A stretch of DNA of 36,660 bases, taken from Gracilaria vermiculophylla. Taxonomy: Eukaryota; Rhodophyta; Florideophyceae; Gracilariales; Gracilariaceae. Below, piece by piece: positions 9,244-18,879 of this stretch. The first letter of the stretch is position 1, and every line of letters begins with the position of its first letter. The translations under genes were made by a program, and so were the position numbers. The stretch lies in the NCBI GenBank assembly GCA_019155205.2, contig JAHNZQ020000002.1, positions 1 to 36,660 of the forward strand, in the 5' to 3' direction. The notes under the pieces were generated by a model that was not told the origin of the DNA, ran no database searches, and saw only the letters and a program-made list of their open reading frames with translations.

Positions 9244-9849
9244 ATGACAATTGAAATTTTTTTATTTTATTTTTTTTCAATTACTGCTTTAATTTCAAGT
9301 ATTATGGTAATTAGTGCAAAAAATCCTATCCATTCAATTTTATTTTTAATATTAGTCTTTTGTAACGCAGCAGGCTTATTAATTTTATTAGAAACAGAAT
9401 TTTTAGCTATGATTTTTTTAATTGTATATGTAGGTGCAATTGCTGTTTTATTTTTATTTGTAATTATGATGTTAAATATTAAAATTATTGAATTAAATGA
9501 AAATGTATTACGTTACTTACCAATCGGAAGTATAATTGCAATTATATTTTTATTTGAAATTTTTTTAATAATTGATAATGATTTAATACCTATTTTTTCA
9601 AATGTAGAAAAAACATATTTTGAAGAATGGGGATATAATATTAATAATTTAACAAATATTGAAGTTATTGGTATTTTAATTTATACTCATTATTTTTATT
9701 TATTTTTAATGTCAAGTATTATCTTATTAATTGCAATGGTTGGAGCAATTGTTTTAACATTACATGAACGAACAAATTTAAAAAAACAAGAAATATATAA
9801 ACAACTATTACGTAATTTTAATCAAAGTATTAGAGTTATTAATAATTAA
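9244..9849 (+). CDS. nad6: NADH dehydrogenase subunit 6
   Basis: Complex I membrane-arm subunit equivalent to NuoJ, close to the quinone channel. The product is 201 residues with about five membrane helices. Family marks: [32 protein letters not shown] near residues 24-56 and [18 protein letters not shown] (about 60-77), the helix that carries the pi-bulge in the bacterial homologue, then [13 protein letters not shown] near 160-173. ATG start 21 nt after trnY; the stop is 11 nt before the cob start, so the two are probably cotranscribed. Confidence 0.96.
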   Translation: MTIEIFLFYFFSITALISSIMVISAKNPIHSILFLILVFCNAAGLLILLETEFLAMIFLIVYVGAIAVLFLFVIMMLNIKIIELNENVLRYLPIGSIIAIIFLFEIFLIIDNDLIPIFSNVEKTYFEEWGYNINNLTNIEVIGILIYTHYFYLFLMSSIILLIAMVGAIVLTLHERTNLKKQEIYKQLLRNFNQSIRVINN

Positions 9850-9860
9850 AATATAAATTT

Positions 9861-11099
9861 ATGAGAATTTTAAAAAAACATCCAATACTTTCAATTATAA
9901 ACAATATGTTAGTTGATTATCCAACACCAGTTAATATAAGTTATTTATGGAATTATGGATCATTAGCTGGATTATGTTTAATTATTCAAATTTTAACAGG
10001 AATTTTATTAGCAATGCATTATGCCCCTCATGTAGATTTAGCTTTTATTAGTGTTGAACATATTATGCGTGATGTAAATTATGGATGGTTAATTCGTTAT
10101 ATACATGCAAATGGTGCTTCAATGTTTTTTATTGTTGTATATATTCATATTTTTAGAGGATTATATTATGGATCATATACATCTCCACGTGAATTAGTAT
10201 GGGGAGTAGGAGTAATTATTTTATTATTAATGATTTTAACTGCATTTATGGGTTATGTTTTACCATGGGGTCAAATGAGTTTTTGGGCTGCTACAGTAAT
10301 TACAAATTTATTTTCTGCTATTCCTATCATAGGAAATCATATTGTATTATGGTTATGGGGTGGATTTTCAGTAGATAATGCAACTTTAAACCGTTTTTTT
10401 AGTTTACATTATTTATTACCATTTGTGATTGCTGCTTTAGCTTTAGTTCATTTAATTGCATTACATGAACATGGATCAAATAATCCATTAGGAATTGAAG
10501 CAAATATAGATAAAATTCCATTTCATCCATATTTAAGTATTAAAGATTTATATGGATTTTTGGTATTTGCTATTTTTTTTAGTTTTTTTATTTATTTTAA
10601 TCCTAATTTATTAGGGCATCCAGATAATTATATTCCAGGAAATCCATTAGTAACTCCAGCACATATTGTACCTGAATGGTATTTTTTACCTTTTTATGCC
10701 ATTTTACGTTCGATTCCAGATAAATTAGGAGGAGTTATTGCAATGGTTTTAGCTATTTTAATTTTATTAGTATTACCATGGTTACATACAAGTCGTATAC
10801 GTAGTACTGCCTTTAGACCAATTTATAAAAAATTTTTTTGGTTATTTATTATTAATTGTTTAATTTTAGGATGGATTGGAGGAAAACCAATTGAAGATCC
10901 ATACTTATTAATTGGTAGATTAGCTACATTATTTTATTTTGTTTTTTTTATTTTTATTGTTCCATTTATTGGAAATTTAGAACATTTATTATTTAGATAT
11001 AAAAATATTGAAAAATTATTATTAACTTCAAATATTAATTATAATATTAAATCTTCAAATATAAAAATAAAAAATAATTATAAAGAATATACATATTAA
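9861..11099 (+). CDS. cob: Cytochrome b
   Basis: Central subunit of complex III, carrying two b haems and the quinol oxidation and reduction sites. In 412 residues, the haem ligands are His82, His96, His183 and His197 with the standard 13- and 14-residue spacings. The quinol-oxidation motif PEWY is at 271-274 and [12 protein letters not shown] at 131-142. The protein is longer than most cytochromes b (about 380-390) because of a basic, Asn/Lys-rich C-terminal tail after about 385. ATG start 11 nt after nad6. The stop is inside a 40-nt palindrome shared with the end of rps2 on the other strand. Confidence 0.98.
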   Translation: MRILKKHPILSIINNMLVDYPTPVNISYLWNYGSLAGLCLIIQILTGILLAMHYAPHVDLAFISVEHIMRDVNYGWLIRYIHANGASMFFIVVYIHIFRGLYYGSYTSPRELVWGVGVIILLLMILTAFMGYVLPWGQMSFWAATVITNLFSAIPIIGNHIVLWLWGGFSVDNATLNRFFSLHYLLPFVIAALALVHLIALHEHGSNNPLGIEANIDKIPFHPYLSIKDLYGFLVFAIFFSFFIYFNPNLLGHPDNYIPGNPLVTPAHIVPEWYFLPFYAILRSIPDKLGGVIAMVLAILILLVLPWLHTSRIRSTAFRPIYKKFFWLFIINCLILGWIGGKPIEDPYLLIGRLATLFYFVFFIFIVPFIGNLEHLLFRYKNIEKLLLTSNINYNIKSSNIKIKNNYKEYTY

Positions 11100-11125
11100 T
11101 AATTATAATTATTAATATGTATATT
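11086..11125. repeat. 40-nt perfect palindrome between convergent cob and rps2
   Basis: Symmetric around 11105/11106 with 20-nt half-sites. It contains the last codons and stop of cob on plus and of rps2 on minus, so one element gives a 3' hairpin to both transcripts. Confidence 0.88.
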
Positions 11126-11813
11126 TTTTTTTTATAAATATAAATGATTTATATTTTTTTAAATGTATCATATGTTTTTTATATTTAATTGATGGATCTA
11201 TATATTTTTTATAATTTTCAATTAAATTATTTAATAGATTAAATTGATTTATATTTTTGTTGTTATCTTTCATTATATTTTCAATTAATTTACAATAAAA
11301 ATTAATTGATTCCGTTGATTTTTCATTTGTTAAAATTGGATAAGTAATTTTAGTTATATTATTACTTGTATTTCCAATTCCAATTATAGGAAGATTTAAT
11401 TTAATTGCTTCATTAATTGGAAATGTACTTTGATTAATATCAAAAATAATTATTAAATCGAATTTTACTTTAAAGGCTTTATTAATTTGATCTTTATTTG
11501 TTAAAAACCCTCCTATCCAATTCAAATTTGCATAAAATTGATTTAATCGAATAGCAGTTTGTTCTATAATATTATAAACATCATTTTTACTACCAATAAA
11601 TAAAATATTTCCATTATTTTTTTTCATATATAAAATAATTTGAATTAATTTATTTATCATTTTTAATGTATGATTTAAATTAATTACATAATTATTTTTT
11701 CGAATTCCAAATATATTTTGTTTATTAATTGATGGGTTTAATGTATTTATAGGATCTCCAAGATATAGACCCGATTGAATTAATTTATTTAATTGTAAAT
11801 GTTTTAATTTCAT
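11112..11813 (-). CDS. rps2: Ribosomal protein S2
   Basis: Late-assembling small-subunit protein near the platform. The 233-residue product follows the family from its N-terminus: SGLYLGDPINTLNPSI (bacterial 'GVHFGHQTRYWNPKM'), IFGIRKNNYVINLNHTL, NILFIGSKNDVYNIIEQTA, NLNWIGGFLTNKDQI, then IGIGNTSNN and YPILTNEKSTESINFY for the C-terminal 'IPGNDDA...' region. It lacks a clear coiled-coil hairpin of full length. It faces atp6 with 36 nt between start codons and converges on cob with 12 nt between stop codons. Confidence 0.93.
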   Translation of the reverse strand: MKLKHLQLNKLIQSGLYLGDPINTLNPSINKQNIFGIRKNNYVINLNHTLKMINKLIQIILYMKKNNGNILFIGSKNDVYNIIEQTAIRLNQFYANLNWIGGFLTNKDQINKAFKVKFDLIIIFDINQSTFPINEAIKLNLPIIGIGNTSNNITKITYPILTNEKSTESINFYCKLIENIMKDNNKNINQFNLLNNLIENYKKYIDPSIKYKKHMIHLKKYKSFIFIKKKYTY

Positions 11814-11849
11814 AAATTTTAAATTTGTATTAAATATATATAAAAAAAA

Positions 11850-12596
11850 ATGTTATTTACTCCCTTAGAACAATTTGAAATAATTTCATTAATTCCAATT
11901 AAATTTGGATGGTTAAATATTTCATTTACAAATTCTTCTTTATTTATATTATTAGTATTTGGTGTTATTTTATTATTAGTTCATTTATCAACTTTAAATT
12001 CAACAATCATTCCTAATAGATGGCAATCTGTTTTTGAATTAATGTATGAATTTATATTATCATTATTAGATGAAAATGTAGGTTCAAAAGGTCAAAAATA
12101 TTTTCCATTTATATTTGTTGTATTTATCTTTATTTTATTTTGTAATTTGATTGGAATGATTCCATATAGCTTTACAGTAACAAGTCATATTATTGTAACA
12201 TTTGGATTAGCATTTTCAATTTGGTTTGGAATTACAATTATTGGATTTATGCATCATGGAATACATTTTTTTAGTTTTTTTATGCCACCAGGTGCTCCTT
12301 TAGCATTAGCTCCATTATTAGTAGTAATTGAATTAGTATCTTATTTATTTAGATCATTAAGTTTATCAATTCGATTATTTGCAAATATGATGGCTGGACA
12401 TACATTATTAAAAATTATGTCTGGTTTTGCTTGGACTATGTTTGGAATTGGAGGTATTTTTTATATTGTTGGATTATTACCAATTTTATTATTATTTGCT
12501 TTTATTGCTCTTGAAATAGGTGTTGCAATGTTACAAGCTTATGTATTTACAATTTTAATTTGTATTTATTTAAATGATTCAATAAATTTACATTAA
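11850..12596 (+). CDS. atp6: ATP synthase subunit a (subunit 6)
   Basis: Membrane subunit of the F1Fo ATP synthase that forms the proton half-channels against the c-ring. The product has 248 residues. The essential arginine is Arg175 in SLSIRLFANMMAGH; other marks are FIFILFCNLIGMIPYSFTVTSH (about 92-113) and the C-terminal ALEIGVAMLQAYVFTIL helix with its conserved Glu and Gln. ATG start in an A tract, 36 nt from the divergent rps2 start. Length is normal. A hairpin and trnL(UAG) follow. Confidence 0.98.
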   Translation: MLFTPLEQFEIISLIPIKFGWLNISFTNSSLFILLVFGVILLLVHLSTLNSTIIPNRWQSVFELMYEFILSLLDENVGSKGQKYFPFIFVVFIFILFCNLIGMIPYSFTVTSHIIVTFGLAFSIWFGITIIGFMHHGIHFFSFFMPPGAPLALAPLLVVIELVSYLFRSLSLSIRLFANMMAGHTLLKIMSGFAWTMFGIGGIFYIVGLLPILLLFAFIALEIGVAMLQAYVFTILICIYLNDSINLH

Positions 12597-12597
12597 T

Positions 12598-12626
12598 AAA
12601 AAAGCTTATAAATTATAGGCTTTTTT
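12598..12626. repeat. 13- to 14-bp hairpin after atp6
   Basis: AAAAAAGCTTATAA pairs with TTATAGGCTTTTTT (one G-U pair), spanning the gap from the atp6 stop to 3 nt before trnL. The right arm ends in six Ts, giving it the look of an intrinsic terminator. Confidence 0.75.
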
Positions 12627-12628
12627 AT

Positions 12629-12702
12629 ACGGATATGGTGAAATTGGTAGACACATTAGATTTAGAATCTAAATTTTAAGGGTTCGAATCCCTTTATCCG
12701 TA
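12629..12702 (+). tRNA. trnL(uag): tRNA-Leu (UAG) with short variable region
   Basis: Acceptor ACGGATA/TATCCGT, leucine-type D-arm (GGTGAAATTGGTAGACAC), anticodon stem TTAGA/TCTAA with loop TTTAGAA (anticodon TAG), T-stem AAGGG/CCCTT, discriminator A. The variable region between anticodon stem and T-stem is only 5 nt, whereas leucine tRNAs are normally class II. It reads CTN codons, which are rare in this genome. Confidence 0.9.
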
Positions 12703-12723
12703 ATTAAGTTTTATCAATAATTC

Positions 12724-13257
12724 ATGTTTTTAATTCAACATTATAATACAATTTTAAAATATGATCTAATTAGTAAAATGTATTATACAAATAAAATTGA
12801 AATAAATAAATTAAATAAAATAATTCTAAATATTACAAGTAAACATTTAATTCAAAATAAAGAAGAAATTTTATCTTTATTATTCGCAATAGAATTATTA
12901 TCTGGACAAAAAGGTGTTGTAACAAAAGTAAAAAAATCTATTTCAAATTTTAAGATAAAAAAAAAAATGAATTTGGGATGTAAATTAATTCTAATTGATG
13001 AACATATGTATAATTTTTTAAACTATATTATTATTACTTTACCAAAAATAAATGATTTTAATATAATTAAAAAAAATAATTTAAAAAATGGAATTCTTTC
13101 AATTGGTTTAATTAATATTTTAATTTTTTTAGATATAGAATATAAATATGCTAAATTTGTAAATTTATATGGAATTAATTTAACATTTATTCCAAAAAAT
13201 ATTAATAATTTAGATGCTCAATTTTTATTAAATGGGTTTCAATTTCCAATAAAATAA
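12724..13257 (+). CDS. rpl5: Ribosomal protein L5
   Basis: 5S-binding large-subunit protein in bacteria, at the central protuberance. The 177-residue product shows the family pattern: KIILNITSK (bacterial 'KIVLNMGVGEA'), then AIELLSGQKGVVTKVKKSISNFKIKKKMNLGCKLIL (bacterial '[33 protein letters not shown]'), and a diverged C-terminus. Length is typical. It is 16 nt from rps8, a remnant of the bacterial spc operon order. No 5S rRNA gene was found in the window, so L5 may act without it. Confidence 0.93.
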   Translation: MFLIQHYNTILKYDLISKMYYTNKIEINKLNKIILNITSKHLIQNKEEILSLLFAIELLSGQKGVVTKVKKSISNFKIKKKMNLGCKLILIDEHMYNFLNYIIITLPKINDFNIIKKNNLKNGILSIGLINILIFLDIEYKYAKFVNLYGINLTFIPKNINNLDAQFLLNGFQFPIK

Positions 13258-13273
13258 AATAAAATAAACAAGT

Positions 13274-14191
13274 ATGGTAATTTATGATCCAGTAGCTGGA
13301 ATGTTAAGTTCAATTCAAATAGGATGTAATAAAAATTTAATTAGTGTTAAATGTAGAAAATCAAATTTTATTATTCAAATTTTAGATGTAATGTATAAAG
13401 AAGGATATATTGCTGGATATCGTTATTTATATGAAAATAAAATGAATTCAATTATGTTTAATATAAAAAAAAAATTTTATTATATTGAACATAATTCAAA
13501 TGAATTAATAGAATTGAATGACCAATTTAAAAATATATTTAGTAAATTTAAATTTTATAATAATTTAAATCCAGATCCTTTTACTATTAAACATTATACA
13601 CGAATGGAATTAAGAAAATTTAAAAAAATTTATAGTATAAAATTAATAAAATTTAAAAAATTAAAATTAAATTATATTCAAAAATTAAAAAAAAATAAAT
13701 TTAAAAATTTTCAAACAAAATATAAAATTTTATTAAAACAAAAAAAAATTTCACATTTTAAACAAAAAGATTTATTTAATAAAAATTTTAAAACAAAATA
13801 CTTTAAATCAGATTTTAAATATAGGTTTACAACAAAATGGATCATTCATAAATATTTAAAAAATCAAAATAATATTATAACAAAATTTAAATCAAATCAA
13901 TATGTGCATACATTAGAAATACGAAAAAATAAAATATTTATAGATCCTGTTTTTAATTCTTTTAAATGTCAAAAAATTGAAATATTTTTAAAATATAATC
14001 AAAATCTTCCTGTCATTAAAAGAATTAAAAAAATATCAAAATTAAGTCGTAGAGTTTATTTACCAATTAATAAATTAACAAATACAAATAGTTTTTCAAC
14101 TTATATTCTTTCAACTCCAAAAGGAATCCTTTCAAATAATCAAGCAAAAATATTAAATGTGGGTGGTGAAATTTTAATAAAAGTAAATTAA
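13274..14191 (+). CDS. rps8: Ribosomal protein S8 with large internal insertion
   Basis: 16S central-domain binding protein. The N-terminal part matches S8 (DPVAGMLSSIQIG at about 5-17; IQILDVMYKEGYIAGY at about 34-49), and the C-terminal 72 residues also match (KIEIFLKYNQNLPVIKRI, then ISKLSRRVY, STPKGILSNNQAKILNVGGEIL). Between them, about residues 57-233 (13442-13972) are inserted. These are very rich in Lys, Phe and Asn and have no recognisable domain. Total is 305 residues against about 130 in bacteria. The frame is open throughout and both conserved halves are in the same frame. It could be a translated insert or an in-frame intervening element. Confidence 0.9.
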   Translation: MVIYDPVAGMLSSIQIGCNKNLISVKCRKSNFIIQILDVMYKEGYIAGYRYLYENKMNSIMFNIKKKFYYIEHNSNELIELNDQFKNIFSKFKFYNNLNPDPFTIKHYTRMELRKFKKIYSIKLIKFKKLKLNYIQKLKKNKFKNFQTKYKILLKQKKISHFKQKDLFNKNFKTKYFKSDFKYRFTTKWIIHKYLKNQNNIITKFKSNQYVHTLEIRKNKIFIDPVFNSFKCQKIEIFLKYNQNLPVIKRIKKISKLSRRVYLPINKLTNTNSFSTYILSTPKGILSNNQAKILNVGGEILIKVN

Positions 14192-14215
14192 AATTTATAA
14201 ATCTTTTAACATTAG

Positions 14216-15994
<1,779 letters not shown>

Positions 15995-15998
15995 CTTT

Positions 15999-16047
15999 AA
16001 AATAACTAGTCTAAATTAATTATTGAATTAATTTAGCTAGTTATTTT
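15999..16047. repeat. 22-bp hairpin with one bulge after cox1
   Basis: Arms 15999-16021 and 16026-16047 pair completely except for one unpaired T at 16010; the loop is ATTG. It starts 4 nt after the cox1 stop. Confidence 0.85.
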
Positions 16048-16070
16048 AATAATATTAAAATAAAAATTAA

Positions 16071-16451
16071 ATGAATTTATTAAAAAAACAAAAAAAAAAA
16101 GAATTAAAAAAATTATTTGGAAATAAACAATTAAATACAAAATTTAAAGTAGGTGATATTATAGTAATTAAACGTATTGGACTTTTAACGTATAAAAAAA
16201 ATAAACAAACTATAATTGGTATTTGTATAAAAAAAACCTTAAAAACAAATTCATTAAATTCATCTTTTGTTTTACGTTATATTGATGCAAATGTTGTAGT
16301 GGATCAAAGATTTCCATTATATTCACCTTTTTTACTAGAAATAAAAAAAATTGATAAATTAAAATCAATTCGTTTACGATCAAATTTATATTATTTACAG
16401 AATCATAAATTATTTGACATTAAAAAATTAAAACAATTAAATAAAAAATAA
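16071..16451 (+). CDS. rpl19: Ribosomal protein L19
   Basis: Large-subunit protein at the 30S-50S interface. The 126-residue product has the L19 core: FKVGDIIVIKRI (about 25-36), IIGICIKKTL (bacterial 'FEGVVIARR'), NSSFVLRYIDANVVVDQRFPLYSPFL (bacterial '[26 protein letters not shown]'), then KLKSIRLRSNLYYLQNH (bacterial 'VRRAKLYYLRE'). ATG start. The TAA stop overlaps the rps11 start by one base (TAATG), indicating a shared message. mtDNA-encoded L19 is known mainly from gene-rich protists such as jakobids. Confidence 0.9.
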   Translation: MNLLKKQKKKELKKLFGNKQLNTKFKVGDIIVIKRIGLLTYKKNKQTIIGICIKKTLKTNSLNSSFVLRYIDANVVVDQRFPLYSPFLLEIKKIDKLKSIRLRSNLYYLQNHKLFDIKKLKQLNKK

Positions 16452-16870
16452 TGAAAAAAAAATTACATTTAAATAAAAAAAAAAAATTAAGATATAAAAT
16501 TAATTTAAAAAACATTACAAATAAAACTCATTATATTTCATGTTATATTAATGCAACATTTAATAATACTATTATTAATGTAACAGATCAAGTTGGTAAT
16601 ACTTTATATATTTGTTCTGGAGGTCAAGTAGGTTTTAAAGGGTCAAAACGTTCAACAGCTTATGCAGCAGAAGTTGCAGGACAAATTATTGGTAAAAAAT
16701 TAATACAAATAGGAATTGAAGAAGTTAGAGTATTATTAAAAGGTATAGGAAAAGGTAGAAAATCTTCTTTAAAAGGATTAAAATCCAGTGGATTAAAAAT
16801 TATTTTTTTAAAAGATATTACTCCATTTCCTTATAATGGATGTAGATTAAAAAAAAAACGTAGATTATAG
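16451..16870 (+). CDS. rps11: Ribosomal protein S11
   Basis: Platform protein contacting mRNA near the exit site. The 139-residue product has a basic N-terminal extension (Lys/Asn-rich, about 25 residues), then the S11 core: CYINATFNNTIINVTDQVGN, SGGQVGFKGSKRSTAYAAE, VRVLLKGIGKGRKSSLKGL and ITPFPYNGCRLKKKRRL. One-base overlap with rpl19 upstream. The stop is TAG, one of three TAG stops in the window (with atp4 and the doubtful 39-codon ORF). Its last base is also the extra 5' G of trnH. Confidence 0.96.
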   Translation: MKKKLHLNKKKKLRYKINLKNITNKTHYISCYINATFNNTIINVTDQVGNTLYICSGGQVGFKGSKRSTAYAAEVAGQIIGKKLIQIGIEEVRVLLKGIGKGRKSSLKGLKSSGLKIIFLKDITPFPYNGCRLKKKRRL

Positions 16871-16944
16871 GCGGATATAACTCAGTTGGTTAGAGTGTTA
16901 AGTTGTGATTTTAATGGTCATGGGTTCAAGTCCCATTATTCGCC
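16870..16944 (+). tRNA. trnH(gug): tRNA-His (GUG) with encoded G-1
   Basis: Acceptor GCGGATA/TATTCGC (16871-16877, 16937-16943) extended by G-1 (16870) pairing with C73 (16944), the bacterial-type histidine identity pair. Anticodon GTG in loop TTGTGAT. The G-1 is shared with the rps11 stop codon. Confidence 0.93.
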
Positions 16945-16954
16945 TTATAATTAA

Positions 16955-17027
16955 GGTTAGATAACATAATTTGGTAATGTAGTTGATTGCAAATCTTCAA
17001 ATAATGGTTCAAATCCATTTCTAACCT
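16955..17027 (+). tRNA. trnC(gca): tRNA-Cys (GCA) with two U-U mismatches in anticodon stem
   Basis: Acceptor GGTTAGA/TCTAACC, D-stem ACAT/ATGT, loop TTGCAAA with anticodon GCA, T-stem AATGG/CCATT, discriminator T (the cysteine identity base). In the anticodon stem GTTGA/TCTTC pairs 28-42 and 29-41 are both U-U. Identity is well supported despite the weak stem because it is the only GCA tRNA and has U73. Confidence 0.88.
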
Positions 17028-17038
17028 TTAAAACTTAC

Positions 17039-17110
17039 AGGAATATAGCTCAGTGGTAGAGCACCTGGCTTTTAACTAGATGGTCTTGGGTTCAAATCCC
17101 AATATTCCTA
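17039..17110 (+). tRNA. trnK(uuu): tRNA-Lys (UUU)
   Basis: Acceptor AGGAATA/TATTCCT, D-arm GCTCAGTGGTAGAGC, loop CTTTTAA with anticodon TTT, T-stem TTGGG/CCCAA, discriminator A. The first anticodon-stem pair (27-43) is a C-A mismatch. Last of three consecutive plus-strand tRNAs. Confidence 0.93.
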
Positions 17111-17130
17111 TTATTAATTAGTTTATTATT

Positions 17131-17177
17131 AAAAATATATTAATTAATAACTTAAAGTTATTAATTAATATATTTTT
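17131..17177. repeat. 23-bp perfect palindrome at the nad9 3' end
   Basis: Arms 17131-17153 and 17155-17177 pair exactly around one base. The element covers the nad9 stop on minus and lies after trnK on plus, so it serves the end of both converging units. Confidence 0.87.
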
Positions 17178-17826
17178 TCCATGGATTCATTAAATTAAAA
17201 TGTCTAAATTCTTGTGTTAATTCTAATGATTCTGAAATAATACGTTTTTTTTCATCATCATAACGTAATTCTACATATCCACTTAATGGAAAATCTCTTC
17301 TTAATGGAAATCCTTCAAAACCATAATCAGTTAAAATACGACGTAAATCTAAATTATTTGAAAAATAAACTCCAAACATATCCCAAACTTCACGTTCATA
17401 CCATCCAGCAGAATTAAATTGATGAGTCACTGAAGGAACTGGTAATGTTTCATTTGTAACAATTTTTACTATAATACGAGATTTTTTCTTAATACTTAAA
17501 AAATTATAAACAATTTCAAATCTATTTTTTTTATTTGGATAATCAACAGCACAAATATCCATTAATAATTTAAATTGTGTATTATAATGGTTTTTTAAAT
17601 AAAAAACAATATTATTTAAATAAGTTGAATATGTATATAAAATAATTTGATTTTTATTAATATAAATTTTATAAATAAACTTTGGTATTTGATTTAAAAT
17701 ATATCTATATAAAGATTTTAATTTATTTTTTTCTAATTGATTATTTAATATAACTGAAAATTTATTATTTACTTCTGTATTAATTTGATTTTTTTTCATA
17801 ATATTTTTTATTTTATTAAATAACAT
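17161..17826 (-). CDS. nad9: NADH dehydrogenase subunit 9 (30-kDa subunit)
   Basis: Peripheral-arm core subunit of complex I equivalent to NuoC, facing the matrix. The 221-residue product carries the family signature near its C-terminus: WYEREVWDMFGVYFSNN, RRILTDYGFEGFPLRRDFPLSGYVE and RYDDEKKR, preceded by DICAVDYP (about 97-104). The first ATG overlaps the end of rpl14 by 11 nt. A second ATG nine codons in (17797-17799) would give no overlap, and either is possible. Transcribed with rpl14 on the minus strand. Confidence 0.96.
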   Translation of the reverse strand: MLFNKIKNIMKKNQINTEVNNKFSVILNNQLEKNKLKSLYRYILNQIPKFIYKIYINKNQIILYTYSTYLNNIVFYLKNHYNTQFKLLMDICAVDYPNKKNRFEIVYNFLSIKKKSRIIVKIVTNETLPVPSVTHQFNSAGWYEREVWDMFGVYFSNNLDLRRILTDYGFEGFPLRRDFPLSGYVELRYDDEKKRIISESLELTQEFRHFNLMNPWKKYIN

Positions 17827-18199
17827 GAGTAGCTAATGAAATTACTTTCATATATTTTTTAATTCTTAACTCATTTGTTACTGGTCCAAAAATACGATTA
17901 CTCATTGGTTGATCTTTATTTCCCAATAAAATAAGAGCATTTTGATTAAATGAAATTTGACTTCCATCTTTACGTTTTAATTTTTTCTTTGTTCTAATAA
18001 TTAATCCTTTTTGAACTTTTCCACTTTTTAATAAATTTTTAACTCGTTTAATTTTTTGAATTGATTTATATTTTTGAATACTTACAATAATAATATCACC
18101 AATTTGTGCAGTTTTTCGTGATTTTAAAATTTTAATACATTTTGCTTCTTTTGCTCCTGAATTATCTGCAACAATTAAATTTGTATGAAAATTAACCAT
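17816..18199 (-). CDS. rpl14: Ribosomal protein L14
   Basis: Large-subunit protein at the subunit interface. The 127-residue product matches L14 along its length: NLIVADNSGAKEAKCIKIL near the N-terminus, KTAQIGDIIIVSIQK, VQKGLIIRTKKKLKRKDGSQISFNQNALILL, and RIFGPVTNELR near the end. Length is near the bacterial 122. It is upstream of and slightly overlapping nad9 on the minus strand. Its start is 21 nt from trnR(ACG), also on minus, which probably marks the transcript's 5' end. Confidence 0.96.
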   Translation of the reverse strand: MVNFHTNLIVADNSGAKEAKCIKILKSRKTAQIGDIIIVSIQKYKSIQKIKRVKNLLKSGKVQKGLIIRTKKKLKRKDGSQISFNQNALILLGNKDQPMSNRIFGPVTNELRIKKYMKVISLATHVI

Positions 18200-18220
18200 T
18201 TTTATTTTGTTATTATTAAA

Positions 18221-18294
18221 TGTGTTTGAAAAGATTTGAACTCTTAACCTTCAGATTCGTAGTCTGACGCTCTATCCAATTGAGCTACAAACAC
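18221..18294 (-). tRNA. trnR(acg): tRNA-Arg (ACG)
   Basis: The only minus-strand tRNA. Acceptor GTGTTTG/CAAACAC, D-arm GCTCAATTGGATAGAGC, anticodon stem TCAGA/TCTGA with loop CTACGAA (anticodon ACG, expected to be read as inosine to cover CGN), T-loop TTCAAAT, discriminator A. Confidence 0.94.
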
Positions 18295-18313
18295 AATATT
18301 ATAAAATCAGTAA

Positions 18314-18386
18314 TGGAGTATAGCCAAGTAGGTAAGGCATCGCTTTTTGATAGCGAGATACAAAGGTTCGAATCCTTTTACTCCAA
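18314..18386 (+). tRNA. trnQ(uug): tRNA-Gln (UUG)
   Basis: Acceptor TGGAGTA/TACTCCA starting with U1-A72, a glutamine feature. Anticodon stem TCGCT/AGCGA, loop TTTTGAT with TTG, T-stem AAAGG/CCTTT, discriminator A. First of three tightly spaced tRNAs. Confidence 0.94.
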
Positions 18387-18391
18387 TTTTT

Positions 18392-18464
18392 CGGAACGTG
18401 GCGCAGTTGGTAGCGTATCTGTTTTGGGTACAGAAGGTCACGTGTTCAAATCACGTCGTTCCGA
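18392..18464 (+). tRNA. trnP(ugg): tRNA-Pro (UGG)
   Basis: Acceptor CGGAACG/CGTTCCG, anticodon stem TCTGT/ACAGA, loop TTTGGGT with TGG followed by G37, T-stem ACGTG/CACGT, discriminator A. Five nt after trnQ. Confidence 0.95.
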
Positions 18465-18469
18465 TTTTA

Positions 18470-18542
18470 AATGGAATAGTGTTAATTGGTAGACCAGTGG
18501 AATCATACTCCATTAGTGAGGGTTCAAGTCCCTCTTCCATTA
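18470..18542 (+). tRNA. trnM(cau): tRNA-Met (CAU), probably elongator
   Basis: Acceptor AATGGAA/TTCCATT, anticodon stem GTGGA/TCCAT, loop ATCATAC with CAT, T-stem GAGGG/CCCTC, discriminator A. The D-stem is poor (two of four pairs fail). Of the three CAU tRNAs this is assigned as elongator because the other two fit the initiator and Ile(CAU) patterns better and the CATAC loop resembles plant mitochondrial elongator tRNA-Met. Confidence 0.82.
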
Positions 18543-18571
18543 ATAAATTATAAATTGAAAAATATAAAAAT

Positions 18572-18877
18572 ATGTATAAAAAAAAACATATTAATAAAGA
18601 TAAAAAAAGACGTAAATTAGTTGAAAAATATGAAATTAAACGTTTACATTATAAATATATAATTAATAATTTACAAATACCAGAAAAAATACGTATACAA
18701 GCTCAATTAGAATTATCAAAATTACCTAAAGATAGTAGTAAAGTACGAGTAAAAAATCGTTGTATTATAACTGGACGAGCAAAAAGTACATATAAATTTT
18801 TTAAACTATCAAGAATTATGTTAAGAGAATTAGGTTTAAATGGGCAATTGCCTGGATTAAAAAAATCAAGTTGGTAA
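18572..18877 (+). CDS. rps14: Ribosomal protein S14
   Basis: Small-subunit head protein. The 101-residue product is a normal-length, non-zinc type S14: basic N-terminus with [12 protein letters not shown], then [54 protein letters not shown]. This closely parallels the bacterial C-terminal half ([31 protein letters not shown]). ATG start 29 nt after trnM. The stop is 2 nt before the rps7 ATG, so both are read from one message. Confidence 0.96.
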   Translation: MYKKKHINKDKKRRKLVEKYEIKRLHYKYIINNLQIPEKIRIQAQLELSKLPKDSSKVRVKNRCIITGRAKSTYKFFKLSRIMLRELGLNGQLPGLKKSSW

Positions 18878-18879
18878 AA

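Noticed and set aside
13274..14191. Considered as an rps8-rpl6 fusion
   Set aside because: The C-terminal part is the S8 C-terminus itself; no L6 motif is visible in the middle segment.
18280..18553. Two short plus-strand open frames
   Set aside because: They run through trnQ, trnP and trnM, whose cloverleaves are clear.
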